Below are positions 1 through 9,357 of a stretch of 64,000 nt of DNA, piece by piece. How positions within the stretch are numbered: the first letter of the stretch is position 1; the number at the start of each line of letters is the position of its first letter. The notes under the pieces are model-generated. The model searched no databases and was not told the origin of the DNA. It was given only the letters and a program-made list of their open reading frames with translations. The DNA is from BCD1 sp965230565 (GTDB lineage Bacteria; Bacteroidota; Bacteroidia; Chitinophagales; Saprospiraceae): the NCBI GenBank assembly GCA_965230565.1, contig CBDDLH010000016.1, positions 1 to 64,000 of the forward strand. The letters are read 5' to 3'. A program made the translations under genes and the position numbers.

Positions 1-613
1 CTTGTATTATTTGTTGAGTCGAATGAAATTGCAGACCAAAGTGGTCTGTAACTTCGTCACGGATGCTAAATTGTGCCCCGTCCCATCTTCTGCCCGTATC
101 TGTTAGATAAAACACCCGCTCAAAATCAATATCGAAATAGGGTTCTCCCTCGATATTGAATTCGTGATAATCATATCGGCTCCAAAGATCCCGGTTATCG
201 AATTTTGACCTTGGGCTGCCGTGCATACAGATACTGGCAACGGGCACTAAAGCTCTTAGGTCTTCCAGGTGTTGTCTGAAAAGATCAATAGCTTTTTCGG
301 GATCACCATTGGCAAAATCCATGTCTTCATAATGATACCCAATTTCATGACCCATGGAGGCGATCTCCCGAATGATGCCTTTATCAAAACTTTGGGGGAC
401 CATTCTGAAATAGTAAGTGCCTTTGATGCCTTTCTCATACTGGATTCTGGCAAAGCGCAGGGCATTGAGTTTTCTGTCATCAACATCATGCCGCAAAATA
501 ATTGCCCGGTCACCTGGCCTGTGGAGGAATTCCAGAAAGGTCTGAAACTGGTAACTGCATTTTTGCAATTCTTCGAGCAGATTCAAATAAATATCAATGG
601 TGAAATCCTTCAT
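1..613 (-). CDS. polysaccharide deacetylase-like protein, C-terminus cut by window edge
   Basis: Reading the minus strand from the ATG at 613 gives an open frame of 204 codons that runs off the left edge. Residues about 37-42 read LRHDVD, and about 85-95 read GHEIGYHYEDM, which correspond to the metal-binding Asp/His motifs of NodB-type (CE4) polysaccharide deacetylases. A later stretch, CMHGSPRSKFDN, resembles the conserved C-terminal half of the RHDVD subgroup often found in sugar loci. It starts 8 bp after the wecB stop, so both are probably one transcript. The substrate is unknown; a role in N-deacetylating or editing a surface glycan is inferred. The plus-strand open frame at 269-619 is its antisense shadow. 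Confidence 0.8.
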   Translation of the reverse strand, partial: MKDFTIDIYLNLLEELQKCSYQFQTFLEFLHRPGDRAIILRHDVDDRKLNALRFARIQYEKGIKGTYYFRMVPQSFDKGIIREIASMGHEIGYHYEDMDFANGDPEKAIDLFRQHLEDLRALVPVASICMHGSPRSKFDNRDLWSRYDYHEFNIEGEPYFDIDFERVFYLTDTGRRWDGAQFSIRDEVTDHFGLQFHSTQQIIQ

Positions 614-621
614 AATTGAAT

Positions 622-1695
622 TTAATTCAGGATCTGTTGCTTAATAATTTCAATGATTTTTTCGGAAGCACTGCCATCACCATATGGTTTTTGAGAAAAC
701 TCGGGAATGCTCTTTTTTAATGCTGCTTCCCTAATAGCTTCTGTAGTTCTTTCTTTTACAAGTACATTGGCGCCGTTGACAGTCGTTTCAGTCCATTCTG
801 TTTCGGGGCGGAGAGTTATACAGGGCGTTTCCATGAAGAACGCTTCCTTTTGAACCCCACCGGAATCTGTTATTACTTTGGCGGCATTTTTTTCCAACGA
901 AATGAATTCCAGGTAACCAAGTGGTGGTGTTAATTTGATATTCTTTCCCGGGATAATACGGAAGGATTGTAGTTTTTTTTGCAGCCTGGGATGTGCGGCT
1001 AGAATCACTGGTTTGTCAAGAGATGACAATGCAGTGATTATTTCCTTTAATTGTTTTCGATCATCTACATTATAAGGGCGATGAAGCGTGCTTAAATAAA
1101 ATTCGTTGGGTTCTATTTTCAATTGTTCGAGGACTTTGGTTTTGGCCATTGTTAAACCGATTAAAACCATGTCGTACATAACATCTCCGCTGAACCATGA
1201 TCGATCCCCTAAGCCTTCCTTTTGCAGATTTTTCAAGGCTGTTTTGGTTGGTGCAAAAAGCAGTTCAGAAATATGATCGGTTGCTATTCTGTTTATTTCC
1301 TCCGGCATTTGCCTGTTATAACTTCGTAGCCCGGCTTCAATATGGATAGTTGGAATATTGAGTTTTGCTCCCACTAAAGCACCAGCCAGGGTAGAATTGA
1401 CATCCCCAATGACAACAATGGCACAAAAAGTATTTTTCAAACAAAGATCTTCAATCGCGATCATCATCCGGGCTGTTTGACGAGCATGGGTGTTCGAACC
1501 GATTTTAAGATGGTAGTCTGGGGTTGGAATGTTCAGGTCTTTAAAAAATATATCGGACATACAATTATCATAATGTTGTCCGGTATGAACAATGCTAAAG
1601 TCAATTCCGCTATCCATTTTAACCGCATTGCACAAGGGAGCAACTTTGATGAAGTTGGGACGGGCACCTACAACAAAAAGAATCTTTGGAAGCAT
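622..1695 (-). CDS. wecB: UDP-N-acetylglucosamine 2-epimerase (non-hydrolysing)
   Basis: Interconverts UDP-GlcNAc and UDP-ManNAc in the cytoplasm. The protein opens with KILFVVGARPNFIKVAPL, the standard start of the family, and carries GDVNSTLAG, HIEAGLRS and PEEINR, which line the UDP and sugar site. At 357 residues from the ATG at 1695 it matches the usual 350-380. An in-frame upstream start at 1785 would add 30 residues with no family counterpart, so 1695 was chosen. It lies in the polysaccharide locus with a WecC/WbpA-type dehydrogenase (12,872-14,602) and may supply ManNAc- or ManNAcA-type sugars. WbpI-type epimerases acting on di-acetamido sugars are close relatives and cannot be excluded. 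Confidence 0.93.
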   Translation of the reverse strand: MLPKILFVVGARPNFIKVAPLCNAVKMDSGIDFSIVHTGQHYDNCMSDIFFKDLNIPTPDYHLKIGSNTHARQTARMMIAIEDLCLKNTFCAIVVIGDVNSTLAGALVGAKLNIPTIHIEAGLRSYNRQMPEEINRIATDHISELLFAPTKTALKNLQKEGLGDRSWFSGDVMYDMVLIGLTMAKTKVLEQLKIEPNEFYLSTLHRPYNVDDRKQLKEIITALSSLDKPVILAAHPRLQKKLQSFRIIPGKNIKLTPPLGYLEFISLEKNAAKVITDSGGVQKEAFFMETPCITLRPETEWTETTVNGANVLVKERTTEAIREAALKKSIPEFSQKPYGDGSASEKIIEIIKQQILN

Positions 1696-1813
1696 GGAAA
1701 GAAGGATTTCTAAATGGCTTTTTTTTGGTAAAAAGGAAGTTAAAATGCCCTTTCTAACTAATAAGTTAATGGCGTAAATAAACAATAGTAAAGCGCGAAC
1801 TAAATCTAACGTC

Positions 1814-2029
1814 TCACCTCTCTGGTGAAGAAAAGTGGTGTAAGGGAGAATATATACAAAGAAGTAAACCGGTAAATAAAAGAACCATAACGTAAAATGT
1901 GAGCATCACTCTGGTCAGATTTTTTATTTCCTGATCCGGGGAGATCATTTCCAAAGAAGACAACATCATATTCGGATTTGCTAACCATACAATGGTAACA
2001 AAAAAGGCGATTACAAAAAGGGAAATCAC
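1814..2029 (-). CDS. possible small two-helix membrane protein
   Basis: An open frame of 71 codons starting at a GTG, with two hydrophobic segments (about residues 1-17 and 43-60) separated by a polar loop. It fills part of the gap between wecB and the HAD gene. No family was recognised. The helix-loop-helix pattern and lack of a competing gene favour a real product, but the GTG start, small size and absence of an RBS leave it doubtful. An overlapping frame at 1806-2057 looks non-protein-like. The rest of 1,696-2,137 shows nothing I can name. Confidence 0.3.
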   Translation of the reverse strand: MISLFVIAFFVTIVWLANPNMMLSSLEMISPDQEIKNLTRVMLTFYVMVLLFTGLLLCIYSPLHHFSSPER

Positions 2030-2137
2030 CCCAAGGTTTATCAGTCTGATTGATCAACTGGCAGGAGTTCTTTTTTGAATTTTTGTTGACATTTGTTTCA
2101 TGACTTCGTTATTTTGTTTTAAGCTAGTGGTTTCTTA

Positions 2138-2734
2138 ATGATGAGTAAACTTGTGGTTTTTGATTTCGATGGTACTTTGACAAAAAGAGATTCCATGATG
2201 GAATTGACAAAGTACTTTTTTGGGCCATTTCGATTTATGTTGGGAATGGTTTTTCTCTCTCCAGTATTGGTTCTTTATAAACTGAAACTCTTACCCAACT
2301 GGAAGACGAAACAGTATTTTCTTACGCACTTTTTCAGCGGTATGTCCCTTGAGAAATTCCAAGCGGTTTGTGATCAATTCGGATCCAAAAAAATTCCCAA
2401 ATTATTGCGTCCGGGAGTCCTTGAAACACTTAATGACTATAAATCTAATGGAGATCAATTGGTTGTCGTTACAGCCTCTGCAGAACTTTGGTTGAAAAGT
2501 TGGGGGGCTGAAAATGACCTTACCATTATTGGTTCTCATCTTGAAGTTGTCAATGGAAGAATTACCGGAAAACTGGATGGCCCGAATTGTTATGGACCAG
2601 AAAAGGTCAACAGGCTGAAAAAGGAATTTAACCTGGATAATTTTTCAGAAATAATTGTTTACGGGGATAGCAGGGGAGACGATGAGCTAATCGAGTTAGC
2701 TACAAAATCTTTCTATAAACCATTTAGGGGCTGA
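2138..2734 (+). CDS. HAD-IB family phosphatase
   Basis: Soluble haloacid-dehalogenase-type phosphatase. Motif I is VVFDFDGTLT (nucleophile Asp near residue 9), motif II is VVVTAS near residue 111, and motif IV is YGDSRGDDE near residue 175. The helical cap after motif I (EKYFFG-type hydrophobic stretch) is typical of subclass IB, the SerB-like group. It is the only plus-strand gene in the first 42 kb and ends one base before the stop of the convergent GT39 gene. In many bacteria an HAD-IB domain is encoded with or fused to a UbiA-family decaprenylphosphate phosphoribosyltransferase; such an enzyme lies at 4,342-5,229, so removing the 5-phosphate from a lipid-linked ribose is a plausible but inferred role. 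Confidence 0.82.
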   Translation: MMSKLVVFDFDGTLTKRDSMMELTKYFFGPFRFMLGMVFLSPVLVLYKLKLLPNWKTKQYFLTHFFSGMSLEKFQAVCDQFGSKKIPKLLRPGVLETLNDYKSNGDQLVVVTASAELWLKSWGAENDLTIIGSHLEVVNGRITGKLDGPNCYGPEKVNRLKKEFNLDNFSEIIVYGDSRGDDELIELATKSFYKPFRG

Positions 2735-4341
2735 TCATAACTGACGAGTTAGATCCAGTAGTATTATTCCTTTTTCAGGATTGTGATATATGACTTTGTA
2801 TTTTGTATTTAATTTCTGAACAAATTTGGCGAGTCCATCTTCCCGTTCATATCCGGTAGCTGCAAAGACGGTAGCTCCTTTATTAAAATAATCTTCAATG
2901 ATTTCCTCTTTCCATTCACCTTTTTGAATGGACCAGCCTTGAACACCAGAGTAATAATAAAGTATGGGACTGAGGTCGTTGCCGCCTTTATGAATAGTAT
3001 AACCACCGGCAAGTACTATTTTTTTTGTTTCAGGAGCTTTAGTTCTTAGTTGTTCCGCTAAAAGCCAGTTCGTTTTATGGACTGCTATTTCCTTGTCAGG
3101 TACCTTATAAATGTCAAATCTTTGTATTGGCCAAATGAGTAAAAGGCCAACGGGTATCGCGATGGCTAATATTTTACTGGGGATTTTATGAGTATCAGAC
3201 TCAGAGTTGCCAAATGATACAAAAAGGTACTTGTAACCATAAAACCCAATGCATATAAAAAAGGCAGCTGCAGGTATTATGGTCAATTGTCTGTAAGTGG
3301 TATCCAGATTACCCTCTGCTACGATCATGAAGAAGAGCATAACCGCCAAGCAAATAGCTCAGGAATAACCTGCCTTTTCCCCAAAAAACAGTGTAGAATA
3401 CACCAATGGCCAACATCAGTAATCCCATATTTCCAAGCAGCATCCGTTTCATGCGGAAATACATAGTTAAGCCACCATTGGAAATCACTCAACATGCTGA
3501 TAGTCTGAAATTTATCATGACCTCCAAATTGGCCTCCAAAAACACCAAAAACATCAATATAATTATTAGCCAGAAAATAGGCATGAGTATACCACCCAAT
3601 CGGTAATATTAAACAAACCAGCATAGTAAATACAAAAGAAAAATATCTTTTGAATTGTAATCCGTTTGCCCTGTAGTGAATCCACAAAAGAGGCAAACCC
3701 AGATACAGACAAGTTGGTTTTAAAGAGATTGCTAAAGAAAATCCGGCAATAAATGAGAGCAGTTGCCAAACCTTCTTTTTTTTAATCCATTCGGCGTAAA
3801 GGAAAATGGAAAAAACAGAAAAAAATAATAGCAGGGGTTCTGAGAAAAGGTATCTGTTAAATTGATTTGAGAGAGGAAGAATTGCTGCCAGTAAGGCTGC
3901 TATTAAAGCGAGCAAAATACCGGTTTCCCTTTTTACCAGTTTGTAAGTGAGAAATACTAAAAACAGAAAGGCGATGAAGGTTAATAATCGTACCGAGTAG
4001 ACATTAAAACCAAACAGCCCGTAAAGTAGTCCTGCAAAAAAAGGGGCTACAGGCAGTTCCATTGCCGTGTACCTGGGATTCTCTGCCGGCCAATCTACCT
4101 CCGGATAGAGGAATTTATATCCATTTTCATAATAATTCTTTGAGATCATTATGTGGTCGATCTCTTTCCAGTCAGTTCTATCCAGTGCCGGAGAATCTAT
4201 AGTTGATAATCGAATTATACCTGTGATAACCAGTATCAACCCAAGTATTAGCGAAGCATTTTTTTTATTGATCCATTTCGGATTTAAACATGCTTCCACC
4301 TTTGCCTTAAAGCTCTTTGTTACCTCTGATATCAGATTCAT
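2735..4341 (-). pseudogene. GT39-type (ArnT/PMT-like) membrane glycosyltransferase, reading frame broken twice
   Basis: Integral membrane GT-C glycosyltransferase expected to use a polyprenyl-phosphate sugar. The N-terminal part (ATG at 4341) has a transmembrane helix, a first loop with DRTDWKEIDH where family 39 enzymes carry the catalytic Asp, and many helices. Near 3,450-3,490 the coding frame moves by one base into LLGNMGLLMLAIGVFY and FLSYLLGGYA, and near 3,335-3,355 it moves again by one base into FFMIVAEGNLDTTYRQL and the C-terminal domain ending at 2735. All three segments read as one coherent protein of about 535 residues. Either two single-base assembly insertions or a real double mutation; I cannot tell which. 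The start codon directly abuts the stop of the UbiA gene (TAAATG), as expected for a co-transcribed gene. Confidence 0.85.
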
Positions 4342-5229
4342 TTAAGGGGTATAGGATTTAGAAAAAACAAGAATCAAAATGACCATGAGAGCGAATAATA
4401 ATCCGTTTATCATAAAGGCTTTGTCCTTGATCATCATCTTGGTAGGATCACCACCTTCTTTTTTGATATAAATAAGATATAGATATCGGAAAACCCCATA
4501 AATAACCAGGGGAGTAGTAGCCATAAGCCATTCAGTTCCAAATCTGGCTATCACTTCTTCAGCCATGGTATACAAGGAATAGGTTACAATGGCAGCTCCG
4601 GCACTTACAAACATCAGGCCGTCCAGGAAGGGCAGATTATATTCCTTTAAGCATTTTCGGTGGTTTTGGGCATCTTCCTGCAAGGTGGCAACCTCATGGC
4701 GTCTTTTTCCAAAAACCAGTAATAACGCCAGCATAAGTGTACAGATGAACAACCATGGAGACACTGCAACTCCTATTGCAAATGCCCCTCCAACCGCCCT
4801 TAAAAGAAAACCGGTGGCAACAATCATGACATCAACCAAAACAACCATTTTCAATCCCATGGAATAGGCAAAGTTCATTAAAGCGTAGAATGAAATTAAT
4901 AGAAAAAAGGAGAGGTTGACCGAATAAGCTACTAACAGGCCTCCGGCCAGAAAAATGCTCAAAAAGATGGAAGCATGTTTGGCAGAAAATGCTCCGGAAG
5001 CTATCGGTCGAAATTTTTTGGTAGGATGTAATTTGTCTGCATGGCGATCCTTGATATCGTTAAGTAAATAAATCCCGCTGCTTACCAGGCAAAAGGAAAT
5101 AAAAGCAGCAATGCTCAGTTTCACAGATCTGATATCAAGAAAGGACAAGGAAAAGAACAGCGCTGCAAATACCAGGACATTCTTGGCCCATTGGTATGGC
5201 CTGATACTTATTATCAAATTTTTCAGCAT
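4342..5229 (-). CDS. UbiA-family prenyltransferase, decaprenyl-phosphate phosphoribosyltransferase-like
   Basis: Polytopic membrane enzyme of 295 residues. The N-terminus has RPYQWAKNVLVFAALFFS, and the first Asp-rich motif reads NDIKDRHADKLHPTKKFRP, very close in form to the motif of mycobacterial Rv3806c, which joins PRPP to decaprenyl phosphate. About nine hydrophobic segments follow. The UbiA superfamily also makes quinones, haem O and chlorophyll, but this motif and the company of GT39-type transferases that need polyprenyl-phosphate donors favour a lipid-linked pentose. DprE1/DprE2-type epimerases, which would convert the ribose to arabinose, were not seen in the window. It lies 16 bp downstream of the GH38-like gene in the same operon. 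Confidence 0.85.
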   Translation of the reverse strand: MLKNLIISIRPYQWAKNVLVFAALFFSLSFLDIRSVKLSIAAFISFCLVSSGIYLLNDIKDRHADKLHPTKKFRPIASGAFSAKHASIFLSIFLAGGLLVAYSVNLSFFLLISFYALMNFAYSMGLKMVVLVDVMIVATGFLLRAVGGAFAIGVAVSPWLFICTLMLALLLVFGKRRHEVATLQEDAQNHRKCLKEYNLPFLDGLMFVSAGAAIVTYSLYTMAEEVIARFGTEWLMATTPLVIYGVFRYLYLIYIKKEGGDPTKMMIKDKAFMINGLLFALMVILILVFSKSYTP

Positions 5230-5245
5230 GAGTTTAACACGGGGA

Positions 5246-8083
5246 TTAATTAGTCAGGAAAACCTTCTTGGTAACTGCTTTTTCACCTGATGATAAATGG
5301 AATAGATATACCCCGGCGGGATAGTTTCTGGTATCAAGGTTGTAGGAGTTGAATCGAATACTACCTTCAAAAAGCATTTGTCCCTTGGGGTTGTATACCT
5401 TTAGTAAAACCGGTTTTTCCATTCCTGAAAGTTTGATGGATAAATTGCCGGTGGAATTGGGGTTCGGAAATATCGAAACATCAAATGAAGCCTCAGTTTC
5501 AGGGAGAGAGTCGGTTAACTCGCCCAGGAAAACCCGATAGGTATCCATTCTTTGTCCTCCCGTATTTATAGTAAGATTGTCTGCTTCCAGGAAAGCTGGA
5601 GATAAGTTTGTCTCTAAATGATTGGTTTGAAAAGCGGAAAGTACATTACCTGAGAAGTTTACTATGCCTGGTTGGGCTTTTGAATCCATATTCCATATCC
5701 TTAGGACTAATCCGCCATCCATTATACCTTCTTCGGCAGGTTTTAGGGCCCAAAGCAAAAGTTTTGGATTATCGATACTTACCAGAGAAAAGGTTGTAGA
5801 TGGGAATGCATCTCCACCGCCCTGAATATATTCCCCAATTAATGGATTTTGGTGTTCCATGGCAAATTTCATGGACGTTATCGGATCAAAGGAATTATTG
5901 TAAGTTTGAATGGCGAAGTCATTTTGAAAATTGGTCAATCCATATTGATTTTGAATATACGGGTTCTCAGTTTCTCGGATAATGCCTCCGATTAATACAT
6001 TGATCTGACCGCTTTGTTCATCCAGAAATTCACCGGAACTGGTTCCGGGTTTCATAAAGGCAGCCCCTTCGTTGGATAAAACAACCCTTTTCTGATCATT
6101 CCCGATGTCAGCAAAGTGGTTTAGCGTCAGATAATCATACCGGACCGGTTGGTCAGCATTGGCATAATGCCCTCCATTAGAGGCATATTTTGCTTTTAGA
6201 ATTGCTCCGAGTTCTTCATGCCAAAGGGTTGGGTTATCCAATTGAAAAGAAAAAGAATAGGTTCTTTGATCGTTTCCAAACTCATCATTGATTTGATTCC
6301 GGATGTCTATTCTTTTTTGATACTTGTGTAAGGTAATGGAAGTTGTGTGTTGGAGGGGATTGGCAGAGGTACATTCAACTGTTGCCGAAACTGGTCCATT
6401 GTTGAGCAAAGTCATTGTTCCGTTCAACCCATCCCCCTGACCAAAATCGTTAATAAACCTGCCATCGGTTTCCTGGCAGTATTCCGTGTTTTCTTCCTTG
6501 TCTATTAAACTGGTAATTACACCTTCCGGAGTCAATGTCAATTGGTAATGATCATTTTCAAAAACGGTATTGTCAAGGGTTGCAGTGATTGGATACGCCT
6601 GACTTGCTCCGCTTTGGATACTATAAACCTTATATCCAACAGGGGGAATGTCCTGAGCAAATATTCTTAAAATGTTGCTTTCATTTTCCAATTGAAATGG
6701 AACTTCGGTATTTGTTGATATATCCAATATTCGGATATTTTCAGGGCCCTCATAGGTAATGTCGACGTGTCCCGACCGTTGCCATCCAAGGGGATTGAAA
6801 ACGAAAAAGAGTGGATTTTTAGGATTGGCAGTAATCATTTGCCCTAATCTGTTCAGCGAGGAACTCAAAAGGTTGTCAACATAATTGGAAACTTGTTCCT
6901 GAAGCATAATTTGCCAATCGTTTCTTTCGGGATAACAGCAGCCTCCCAATCCGAAATTGTGATCCCAAAAACTGCCTATGGCTCTCCATGCAGCTGATCT
7001 TTCTTCCTCAAATGCAGCATAAAATCCCGGTTCTTTGAGTGCTATTAAACTCGCTAAGGCTTCTGCTGTCCTCAATAATTCTATGGAGTTTCTCATCTTA
7101 GCCGTAATCGGGGCAAGGGTGGCACAATTGAGATCCCATTCGTTACCATAACTCAACGATTCGACCGGAATCTCATTTTCATCGTATTCATTTTCAAAAT
7201 GTTCAAAGAAGTCTACTTCATTCGAAACGTAGATCTGATTATTTTCATCAGTATTGTCAAGAGCAAAATTGTGAAATACATCAGTTGTGCTAATGAGGTC
7301 ATCTCCTGCATGACCAAAGGCCCCTGCAATGTTGTAAGGGTATTCTTCGGTATTACATTTATTCATACAATCAGAAAAAACGGACGAAAGGTCCCAGGCT
7401 TCCGCGTATCCCCCCAAGCCATAGGGATGATAATCAAAAGAATACCATTTCATTAGGACCCCAAGTCCGTCAAGTCCCGAATATTTATAAATTTCATGAT
7501 TTCTGTTAGCCAGTTTTATGGGCAAAATGGTCGAAGCACAACTGCACACTCCTTTCCAGGAATACCTGGCTCCGGAGCCCGCCCACAGGGATGCCAATCC
7601 CAAAGGATTCGTCTGGTTTTCCATACTCACAGCCAGACTGATATCCAGACCGTAATCCCGGGCTAGTTTTCCCGGCCAGTACATACCTCTGATCACCGCT
7701 TCCGTTGGTTGCCCTCCATAGGTGGAAACCAACCAATTCAAAGGCATACTCATATGACCGCTTTTGATACGATCAATGAGTACCTGGAATTCTTCCGGAG
7801 TTTTGTTTTGTTGGTACTCATAGACATACCAGGCACAATCAAGATTGTATCTGCTTTGGTAAGGTGCAGGCAGGTTTAAGGTTTCTTCTGTCAGGCCTAA
7901 ATAATAATCTATTTCGTTTATAGCAACATTGGTGTAGGCCACATCATTGGCAGTCCAGAAGTAGTCGGTATGATTGTCGTTAGCCAGATAGATATGTCGT
8001 ATTTGAGCACTTGATTTTTGAATTACTAATAAGGTAAATAATGTAGCTATTAAATATTTGAAAATACGAAAGGGTAATGTCAT
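5246..8083 (-). CDS. T9SS-exported glycoside hydrolase family 38-like protein
   Basis: 945 residues: a signal peptide (about 1-26, ending SSAQ), an N-terminal domain resembling GH38 alpha-mannosidases, a middle helical domain, a large beta-sandwich region, and a C-terminal T9SS sorting domain (about 860-945) with IFPNPNSTGNLSIKL, VYNPKGQ and a YPAGVYLF-type end. The motif DNHTDYFW (about 36-43) keeps the His-x-Asp pair that binds zinc in GH38. Where the family has DPFG with the nucleophile Asp, this protein has TNPLG (Asn about 159), so catalysis may be altered or lost. The product should be displayed at or released from the cell surface. It is embedded among membrane glycosyltransferase genes; its ATG overlaps the stop of the upstream GT39 gene by 4 bp. 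Confidence 0.8.
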   Translation of the reverse strand: MTLPFRIFKYLIATLFTLLVIQKSSAQIRHIYLANDNHTDYFWTANDVAYTNVAINEIDYYLGLTEETLNLPAPYQSRYNLDCAWYVYEYQQNKTPEEFQVLIDRIKSGHMSMPLNWLVSTYGGQPTEAVIRGMYWPGKLARDYGLDISLAVSMENQTNPLGLASLWAGSGARYSWKGVCSCASTILPIKLANRNHEIYKYSGLDGLGVLMKWYSFDYHPYGLGGYAEAWDLSSVFSDCMNKCNTEEYPYNIAGAFGHAGDDLISTTDVFHNFALDNTDENNQIYVSNEVDFFEHFENEYDENEIPVESLSYGNEWDLNCATLAPITAKMRNSIELLRTAEALASLIALKEPGFYAAFEEERSAAWRAIGSFWDHNFGLGGCCYPERNDWQIMLQEQVSNYVDNLLSSSLNRLGQMITANPKNPLFFVFNPLGWQRSGHVDITYEGPENIRILDISTNTEVPFQLENESNILRIFAQDIPPVGYKVYSIQSGASQAYPITATLDNTVFENDHYQLTLTPEGVITSLIDKEENTEYCQETDGRFINDFGQGDGLNGTMTLLNNGPVSATVECTSANPLQHTTSITLHKYQKRIDIRNQINDEFGNDQRTYSFSFQLDNPTLWHEELGAILKAKYASNGGHYANADQPVRYDYLTLNHFADIGNDQKRVVLSNEGAAFMKPGTSSGEFLDEQSGQINVLIGGIIRETENPYIQNQYGLTNFQNDFAIQTYNNSFDPITSMKFAMEHQNPLIGEYIQGGGDAFPSTTFSLVSIDNPKLLLWALKPAEEGIMDGGLVLRIWNMDSKAQPGIVNFSGNVLSAFQTNHLETNLSPAFLEADNLTINTGGQRMDTYRVFLGELTDSLPETEASFDVSIFPNPNSTGNLSIKLSGMEKPVLLKVYNPKGQMLFEGSIRFNSYNLDTRNYPAGVYLFHLSSGEKAVTKKVFLTN

Positions 8084-9357
8084 TTTTTAATGGATTTTGA
8101 CCACCTGTTCTCAAAAGAAATCTGAACGAAATGATGGAAAATGAAAGTGATCCATAATAGGATAAATGGCACGATTATGATGAAATATCTTTGAATGGAG
8201 GCGATGAAGATGCTGCCTCCCCAGTATATTAAAATCAGAAAACACACAGCTATAATTTCGAATGGCAAAGCCTTACGGTTCTTCCAGGCGGGGATAATGG
8301 TCAATAAAAGCGGAACCAGTAAAATCAGGTCAAAGAAGAGGAAAAAGTAGGGTCTAAGGCTTTGAGTATAGTAGGAATTTGGTCCGTCTGCAACCATTCT
8401 GATCGCATTGGAAATTACATTGTAGGCATATCCCGCCGGATCATTTTTGATGTTTTCTTTGGCAAGGTGAAAAAAATGATCATTCCTTTCCACCCAGGGG
8501 ATGGTGTATGCGGAATCGTATAGCATCAAATGCCTTTCATCCATGTCCGGGAATTCCCTGTTTAAAACGGAAGTGGATTCAATCCAGTTGCCATACTCCT
8601 TATCCAGGTGTGAACTCATCCAGTACAATTGCTCCCCACCATTGGAAGACCAATACAATGTTCTTCCCGTCATTTGGTAGGTGTAAACCAGCCAGGGTGT
8701 GGCCAGCAGATAACCTAAAAGGAGTAACAATCCCCATTTCAAGACTACTTTCTTTTTGACAATAAGCCAGTATATAATGGCTGTAATAATGCCGGTGAGC
8801 ACCACTAATGCAAAGAAAACCTTTACCCAGATCAAATAAGCTAAAAGCAAGGCCGGAAAGATCATTTTTTTAATCGAAATCTCTTCTGACCGAAGTAGTT
8901 TTAATACCAGGTAAATAAAGAGAGAAAGAAGAAACAAGGATAGAATATCAGAAAACATCAATCTCATCCACTTGAACATCGGATAGTAAAGGCCAAGGAC
9001 ATAGGCACTGACCAATGCCGTTTTTTCAGGTACATAATGTGCAATAGATCTATTGAGTAAACAGACTGACAAGAAGGCCATTACTGCATTGGCGAGTTTG
9101 GGTACAATGAACGGGAGACCCAGAGAGAAAAAAGCTGCCAGGAACAATGGGTAACCCGGTCCGTTCATTAGGTTCGGATTCTCAGAAGTTGTGTAAAACC
9201 CGTTCACCAGGTTTTCTGCAAACATGTGGTAGCGTACTTCGTCGGCATGTAATTCATTTTTTGCGAAAAGAAGTACATAGATTACATACAGCAAAAGCAA
9301 TGGCAGCAGCTTGAGTAATGCTTTTGAAGCTGGTTTTGAAAATAGTTTGGATATCAT
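8080..9357 (-). CDS. GT39-type dolichyl-phosphate-mannose mannosyltransferase-like membrane protein
   Basis: 425 residues with about ten hydrophobic helices and the first periplasmic loop ELHADEVRYHMFAENLVNG, matching the loop that holds the acidic catalytic residue in PMT/ArnT-type GT-C enzymes. A following NGPGYPLFLAAFF segment is also characteristic. It probably moves a sugar from a polyprenyl phosphate onto a glycan or protein on the outer face of the cytoplasmic membrane. It overlaps the GT2 gene before it and the GH38-like gene after it by 4 bp each (ATGA), so translation is coupled. It is the intact counterpart of the broken GT39 gene at 2,735-4,341. The acceptor is unknown. Confidence 0.83.
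   Translation of the reverse strand: MISKLFSKPASKALLKLLPLLLLYVIYVLLFAKNELHADEVRYHMFAENLVNGFYTTSENPNLMNGPGYPLFLAAFFSLGLPFIVPKLANAVMAFLSVCLLNRSIAHYVPEKTALVSAYVLGLYYPMFKWMRLMFSDILSLFLLSLFIYLVLKLLRSEEISIKKMIFPALLLAYLIWVKVFFALVVLTGIITAIIYWLIVKKKVVLKWGLLLLLGYLLATPWLVYTYQMTGRTLYWSSNGGEQLYWMSSHLDKEYGNWIESTSVLNREFPDMDERHLMLYDSAYTIPWVERNDHFFHLAKENIKNDPAGYAYNVISNAIRMVADGPNSYYTQSLRPYFFLFFDLILLVPLLLTIIPAWKNRKALPFEIIAVCFLILIYWGGSIFIASIQRYFIIIVPFILLWITFIFHHFVQISFENRWSKSIKK

Noticed and set aside
269..619. Plus-strand open frame of 116 codons at the left edge
   Set aside because: The opposite strand encodes a deacetylase with clear RHDVD and GHEIGYH motifs; the plus-strand frame has none.
1806..2057. Open frame overlapping the small membrane protein candidate
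   Set aside because: Its composition is Cys-rich and lacks helices; the other frame looks more like protein, and even that is doubtful.
3335..3490. Programmed frameshifting in the GT39 gene as a described mechanism
   Set aside because: No stop-codon slippery site like that of prfB and no stimulatory structure was found; kept only as a low-weight alternative to assembly error.
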